64,000 nt of DNA from NCBI RefSeq assembly GCF_004770155.1, contig NZ_RQFA01000026.1, positions 75,001 to 139,000 on the forward strand, in the 5' to 3' direction. The translations under genes and the position numbers were made by a program. How positions within the stretch are numbered: position 1 is the first letter of the stretch; each line of letters opens with the position of its first letter. This DNA is from Leptospira gomenensis. GTDB lineage: Bacteria; Spirochaetota; Leptospiria; Leptospirales; Leptospiraceae. A model generated the notes under the pieces. It saw only the letters and a list, made by a program, of their open reading frames with translations, was not told the origin of the DNA and made no database searches. This document shows positions 63,501 through 64,000 of the stretch, in pieces.

Positions 63501-64000
63501 GCGGAATTTCGCGCTTACGGTATCGACGAGCGACGTCGTAATTTGCGCGTTTTGGGAGAGTTCGAACGCATCCTTCCGTCTTTGTTTGTCTTTTTTTGCC
63601 GCCTCGATCCATTTTTTTAAACCGGGTTCCGTAATGAAACGTTCCAGTCCTAGATCCGAGTCTTCGGATTGAAGCGATTTTAGAAGAGAATTTCTCGCTT
63701 CCCTTGCGTCCGAATCCTGAAGAAGTAAGGCCTGAACGAAATAAATCGATGAGTTCTTCTCTTTCAGAGAAAGAATTTTTTTCGAAGCCGATTCCTTTCT
63801 ACCGGAAATAAAATCCGCGACGATTTCCCACGGAAGAATTTCGTCTTTGCGTATGATTTTACGCTTCGACGGAGTCGCTGCGGTTTCTTGCACCGTTTCG
63901 ATCAGACGATCCGTCTCCTCACGGAGATCGAGCCGGATTAAGGCACGAATTTCCTGCGTCCATTTTTCCAATCGGGGAAGTTCCCCCAACGCGGATAAAC
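60507..64000 (-). CDS. Large multi-repeat protein (beta-propeller-like, HEAT-like, TPR), incomplete at right edge
   Basis: At least 1163 residues are visible; the frame is open to the window edge, so the N terminus is missing. In order from the visible N terminus: a helical region, a stretch of repeats with the pattern G...LFITTNKRRIIGFDLS and GELWILGNILVVKIHQGVWVVEVSDPGKPVSRA, which suggests a beta-propeller (LVIVD-type) from about residue 185 to 460, a helical HEAT-like region (SVRLEAAVALGRGDSDEVLNLVKRLL), and C-terminal TPR units (DLKDWEQAAVWFEKAWKAHSSDPNYLSNLAEAHFKRG, in part). No signal peptide can be judged. Such architecture suggests a scaffold. Function unknown. Confidence 0.8.
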   Translation of the reverse strand, partial: LSALGELPRLEKWTQEIRALIRLDLREETDRLIETVQETAATPSKRKIIRKDEILPWEIVADFISGRKESASKKILSLKEKNSSIYFVQALLLQDSDAREARNSLLKSLQSEDSDLGLERFITEPGLKKWIEAAKKDKQRRKDAFELSQNAQITTSLVDTVSAKFRKTEIRRKTKGQWKLCFETEIKEKIDRSRMNPIYRCGSEIWVTDSQGLSLLNEEGPEKYSLNPSIQGEFSGIFVSESHLYALVAEGLKIYNIQNGHSPSSLGTVPRLNRHKDETISGGTGFIATLSRETCTIYSTIDPSKPMPVSCVTVNTKSQGYIKAIAGKGNFLFITTNKRRIIGFDLSNTSLPRCAFDLEIPWDGENGYGELWILGNILVVKIHQGVWVVEVSDPGKPVSRAAFIYPQLETAIRNEDKLYLVNERGSILTFDLTTLNAEEITNIVLPDGKIIEDYEKTTGTLLGERIILFSSHNIKVLEYSRIGFIPNPIPNIEELESRLKEEIEKNLSDLEEESEIGLIVLRRYKTSFRMILDRPRSFVGIGAYRENRIETEWKLSELIDSEAFSDYDQNRFPAEIKDQDSYDIYSLRFEETLNVLIERILRWLPSSESFRRIASGKVYLCVGVGEHIRWIHTYVDSDREWKPFRSETIASGRTVDELLKDFNVRDRMIERAIEEPEVRERAYVLAGEGDLCAFRIVQSIQNKDRESAIRTFQQTALTDRDCAVEAVEELSAYKDRMEVKEFLEHVAAKARTSVRLEAAVALGRGDSDEVLNLVKRLLKRDTSLQEIDLLNDFEFDDLAVKTMKGIEKRIVELQPDLLEWIRENPHNNRLAGIAVSLFRAGYRSLPPELLEQAEGEKYDEEYHNMTTGIDSLDKQDWSQSEVCFAERLFTGYRLAEYVGQLRDQEDKDSSLWPPELKPEPWSASWSYVLDSSLPHLREMNLLDWFEDELGKRAGKSGDRYSPDRSLLAAILKRYSSSNDFEATIRIASYYRNTEGNAFNKKETDYSDRIYTWAKVQLGFKSIQEGNLTRARELATEVLTRNPAEGTALFLDARLFWLERGSASECIERAKENLEKLSPDDKLGRGRILNLVGCALDDLKDWEQAAVWFEKAWKAHSSDPNYLSNLAEAHFKRGAIEEASKTAQLARRSGSKAEILDEILGNFA

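Overview
The window reads as chromosomal DNA of a spirochaete, almost certainly Leptospira. The sequence shows a P83/100-family protein, many TPR proteins, several lipoproteins with loose spirochaete-type lipoboxes, flgB-flgC-fliE, a CarD regulator, GatB instead of a glutaminyl-tRNA route, and frequent TTG/GTG starts. GC content by eye is moderate and coding density is high. Species cannot be fixed from this alone. No rRNA, tRNA, CRISPR array, prophage or complete insertion sequence was seen.

Layout. 1-1000 holds no convincing gene. 1000-5035 carries a SPOR-like membrane protein, CarD, a PIN-TRAM membrane protein and ATP-dependent PEP carboxykinase. A gap of about 570 bp follows with a terminator and copy A of an intergenic repeat, then a phasin-like small protein. 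5992-10328, on the minus strand, is the most unusual accessory block: a large ECF-like sigma factor, a small putative regulator with a C-terminal beta-rich domain, a CHAT-domain (caspase-like) protease and a cysteine-cluster protein. An intrinsic terminator and a separate promoter split sigma/regulator from CHAT/Cys-cluster. 10364-16632 carries an M23 peptidase, dnaE and gatB. 16752-24949 has an orphan ParA with a membrane partner, a MORN-repeat lipoprotein, TPR and membrane proteins, and a LolC/E-LolD lipoprotein-release transporter.

25087-28564 pairs a fused McsA/McsB-like protein with clpC, a spirochaete echo of the Firmicutes mcsA-mcsB-clpC operon. 28567-31104 continues with a membrane protein, a TPR protein and the tRNA methylthiotransferase MtaB. 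31558-34369 is an overlapping response regulator and membrane histidine kinase pair. 34483-35772 encodes a bacterial sugar transferase fused to a ferritin-like diiron domain. An SPFH protein, a methyltransferase, a coupled FnIII-like/TPR pair, two paralogous small lipoproteins and a phosphoglycerate-mutase-like metalloenzyme follow.

42536-46817 is a tight operon of two membrane proteins of unknown function, a TPR protein, a ribbon-helix-helix protein and a PIN-like protein that lacks the first catalytic aspartate. 46779-50795 (minus strand) contains a LamG-like surface or periplasmic protein, rpiB, a secreted hypothetical protein and serC. 50954-57116 holds the P83/100 protein, an unknown protein, a palindrome-rich intergenic block, the fliE-flgC-flgB rod operon, a divergent STAS protein, a lipoprotein and a TPR protein. 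Copy B of the intergenic repeat lies at about 57209-57352. The window ends with a YbaN-type membrane protein, a WGR-domain protein, an alpha/beta-hydrolase lipoprotein, a DUF2809-type membrane protein and a very large TPR/repeat protein running off the right edge.

The strongest candidates for something new are the sigma/regulator/CHAT module, the sugar transferase-diiron fusion and the McsA-McsB-like fusion next to clpC.
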